Shown: positions 63,101-64,000 of the stretch, in pieces | Numbering within the stretch: position 1 is the first letter of the stretch | Layout: each line of letters starts with the position of its first letter | From: Colius striatus | Taxonomy: Eukaryota; Chordata; Aves; Coliiformes; Coliidae | NCBI RefSeq assembly: GCF_028858725.1 | Contig: NC_084767.1 | Location: forward strand, 34,637,519-34,701,518 | Direction of reading: 5' to 3' | DNA length: 64,000 bases | Notes under the pieces: generated by a model | What the model saw: the letters and a program-made list of their open reading frames with translations, nothing else | Told to the model about the DNA's origin: nothing | The model's database searches: none | Position numbers and translations under genes: made by a program

Positions 63101-64000
63101 ATTTCTGATGTCAGACATGAGGGTGCACAGTCACTACCTCATCTGAGCCATCTCAGACTGATGTCTGTACAAAGTCTTGTGAAAGTGTCAGTCTTGCTTT
63201 TGGGGAGAATTTTGGCATCATTGTGCTTTTAAGTCTTTGAGATAGTGATACAGTATAGCCTCTTCTTAATTTGTCACTTTTGAAGCCAGATGATAAACTC
63301 TGTATTAAAAGTGGAGCACTGAGCTCTCAAAAGAATTAGAAGCCCTGTCCTGCTTTTATCTGGATTTTTTGTGAGCTTCTTCTGAATTAATTGGTGCCAG
63401 CTGGATCCCTTTGTGACTTTACCAGGGAGTGGCAGGGTTAGGAGTTCCTGTTCTTGGTCTAGACTGGGCTGCTTTTTTATGTCTGTTCTAATTGTGTGTA
63501 TTTGTATGGAACAAGAGCATTTATCTCATTTCAAGAGAATAGTGGCAAAGATTTATATGAAAACTGAATGTTCCACGGTTTTGTCCTAAAGAAAATGACT
63601 GTGCTAAGTATTTTTGTTCTGCTTCGCTGTCTTTGGCATACTGTCAGCTGCTTTATCAGGAGCTTTGCTGAGGTAAGTTCCATAAGGGAATAAGCAATAC
63701 AGGTCTCATGGATGGATCTCTGTTCTGGGAATATGCCCTCTGTAAAGCTTTCTAGAACTCTGTCTGTCTGCATTTTGTTAGTCTACCTCATTGGAATTCT
63801 TGGCACTTCCTCATTTCAATATATTTAGCTCTTAGTATTTGTCAGTTGGATAATACTGACTCTTATAACCAGGCTCTGTCTGTGCCAGGTGATTGAAATC
63901 TCGGAGTATCGGACACAGCTGTACGACTACCTGAAGAACAGAATGATGGCCATTGCTCCTAATCTTACCGTCATGGTGGGTGAACTGGTTGGAGCAAGGC
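50859..64000 (+). CDS. NOP58: NOP58, box C/D snoRNP core protein (exons 1-9, partial)
   Basis: Join of 50859-50903, 54431-54507, 56222-56274, 58037-58161, 59185-59321, 60502-60566, 61814-61948, 62824-62969 and 63889-64000; 895 nt, 298 codons plus one base, all with GT/AG junctions and consistent phase. The protein opens [20 protein letters not shown] (NOP5NT domain, about residues 1-66), continues through the NOSIC/coiled-coil region (about 160-215, with [15 protein letters not shown] and [14 protein letters not shown]), and reaches the start of the Nop RNP-binding domain ([23 protein letters not shown]). The rest of the Nop domain and the Lys-rich tail (human total 529 residues) lie past the window edge. 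NOP58 sits with NOP56, fibrillarin and SNU13 in nucleolar snoRNPs that 2'-O-methylate rRNA. Its introns host three C/D snoRNAs. No frame defects were seen. Confidence 0.97.
52961..53064 (-). mobile_element. short CR1 3' fragment in NOP58 intron 1
   Basis: catagaatcatagaatggtt then gggttggaagagatc marks a CR1 3' terminus. The aggcagggacatcttccact segment assigns it to a subfamily different from the long copies. About 100 bp long. Confidence 0.85.
54431..54507 (+). CDS. NOP58: NOP58 exon 2
   Basis: Residues 16-40 plus two bases of codon 41 ([20 protein letters not shown], then EKANK). Acceptor tctacAG, donor aaat/GTAAGC. Confidence 0.96.
56222..56274 (+). CDS. NOP58: NOP58 exon 3
   Basis: Completes codon 41 (Ile) and encodes [17 protein letters not shown] up to the first base of codon 59. 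Donor gctg/GTAAGT. Intron 3 behind it hosts a SNORD70-type snoRNA and a CR1 fragment. Confidence 0.96.
56548..56630 (+). ncRNA. SNORD70: box C/D snoRNA, SNORD70 type (copy 1)
   Basis: Located in NOP58 intron 3. A 9-bp perfect terminal stem (cctgttgtc 56548-56556 / gacaacagg 56622-56630) encloses C box atgatgg (58-64, last base off consensus), a D' box CTGA (56578-56581) and D box CTGA (56618-56621). The guide upstream of D, tttcgtcactacc, pairs over 13 nt with 18S rRNA GGUAGUGACGAAA. The fifth base upstream of box D pairs with the A of GGUA, human A512, the known SNORD70 target. Processing from the spliced intron is assumed from family behaviour. Confidence 0.92.
57010..57280 (+). mobile_element. 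internal CR1 fragment in NOP58 intron 3
   Basis: Plus-strand translation from 57010 gives CR1 ORF2 sequence ([20 protein letters not shown], then [16 protein letters not shown]). Homology stops at about 57280 without the usual 3' end, so the 3' part has been lost. It is in the sense orientation relative to NOP58. Confidence 0.9.
58037..58161 (+). CDS. NOP58: NOP58 exon 4
   Basis: Codons 59-100, Ala59 through KLGGVIK. Acceptor ttacacAG and donor AAG/GTGACA (phase 0). Contains the Lys-rich helix [19 protein letters not shown]. Confidence 0.96.
59185..59321 (+). CDS. NOP58: NOP58 exon 5
   Basis: Codons 101-145 plus two bases: [20 protein letters not shown] through [13 protein letters not shown]. 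Acceptor cttgtAG, donor CACAG/GTGAGT. Confidence 0.96.
60502..60566 (+). CDS. NOP58: NOP58 exon 6
   Basis: Completes Ser146 and encodes [20 protein letters not shown], then I. Donor gcaattt/GTAAGT. Start of the NOSIC segment. Confidence 0.96.
61141..61220 (+). ncRNA. SNORD70: box C/D snoRNA, SNORD70 type (copy 2)
   Basis: Located in NOP58 intron 6. Terminal stem ctgttgtc (61141-61148) / gacaacag (61213-61220), perfect C box atgatga (61150-61156), D box CTGA (61209-61212). The D-box guide ttcgtcactacc is the same as in the intron-3 copy and again directs methylation to the A of GGUA in 18S (human A512). The 5' half and D' region differ from copy 1, and no clear D' CTGA is seen. This parallels the human SNORD70/SNORD70B pair in the same host gene. 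Confidence 0.92.
61814..61948 (+). CDS. NOP58: NOP58 exon 7
   Basis: Completes Ser168 and encodes [20 protein letters not shown], then [10 protein letters not shown] through CVQKV and the first base of the next Gly. Donor gttg/GTGAGT. NOSIC core. Confidence 0.96.
62824..62969 (+). CDS. NOP58: NOP58 exon 8
   Basis: Completes Gly213 and encodes [20 protein letters not shown], then the conserved [13 protein letters not shown] and ends HLCDQ (codon 261). Acceptor cccacAG, donor CAG/GTATGT. Confidence 0.96.
63072..63152 (+). ncRNA. SNORD11: box C/D snoRNA, SNORD11 type
   Basis: Located in NOP58 intron 8. Terminal stem gatggc (63072-63077) / gccatc (63147-63152), perfect C box gtgatga (63079-63085), D' CTGA (63105-63108), D box CTGA (63143-63146). 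The guide gtcactacctc (63130-63140) pairs over 11 nt with 18S GAGGUAGUGAC. The fifth base upstream of box D (63138) faces the first G of GGUA, human G509, the SNORD11 target. The host-gene match with human supports the name. Confidence 0.9.
63889..64000 (+). CDS. NOP58: NOP58 exon 9 (runs past window end)
   Basis: From codon 262, [20 protein letters not shown], then [17 protein letters not shown]. The exon is open at base 64000, so its donor lies outside. It begins the Nop domain that contacts the snoRNA-bound SNU13 complex. Confidence 0.95.
   Translation, partial: MIEISEYRTQLYDYLKNRMMAIAPNLTVMVGELVGAR

Overview
The window looks like nuclear DNA from a bird. Chicken-repeat-1 (CR1) LINE fragments are the main interspersed repeat, with one avian ERVL-type and one alpharetrovirus/ERVK-like solo LTR. 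The two protein genes are intron-containing vertebrate genes, SUMO1 (minus strand) and NOP58 (plus strand). They lie head to head, the same order as on human chromosome 2q33. I cannot name the species from sequence alone.

Layout. 1-35 kb: gene-poor, AT-rich DNA with no exon set I can recognise. It holds CR1 copies at 0.93-1.48, 14.28-14.92 and 28.1-30.2 kb, an A/C-only low-complexity tract at 8.7-8.9 kb, two probable MIR relics, an ERVL-type LTR at 22.9-23.3 kb, a GC-richer block at 23.6-25.15 kb and an LTR with 23-bp internal repeats near 26.3 kb. 35.1-46.6 kb: complete SUMO1, five coding exons encoding 101 residues, ending at a probable poly(A) signal at 35.09 kb and starting in a CpG island at 46-46.85 kb. 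Intron 4 carries a CR1 with a second CR1 nested in it. 46.7-50.4 kb: intergenic DNA with three CR1 insertions, one showing a 5' inversion. 50.4-64 kb: the NOP58 CpG-island promoter and the first nine coding exons (298 residues of a protein that is about 529 in human). The gene runs off the right edge.

The introns of NOP58 contain three box C/D snoRNAs that I assign from C/D boxes, terminal stems and guide sequence: two SNORD70-type copies (18S A512, human numbering) and one SNORD11-type (18S G509). The host gene encodes a core protein of the box C/D snoRNP, so one transcript yields both a protein subunit and guide RNAs for one short 18S segment. SUMO1 encodes the small modifier ready to be processed at its Gly-Gly. 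No CRISPR, tRNA, rRNA or prokaryotic-type operon was seen. I found no convincing undescribed system. The most informative oddities are the snoRNA set, the rearranged and nested CR1 copies, an exact 46-bp duplication at the left end and a 22-G run just inside SUMO1 intron 1.
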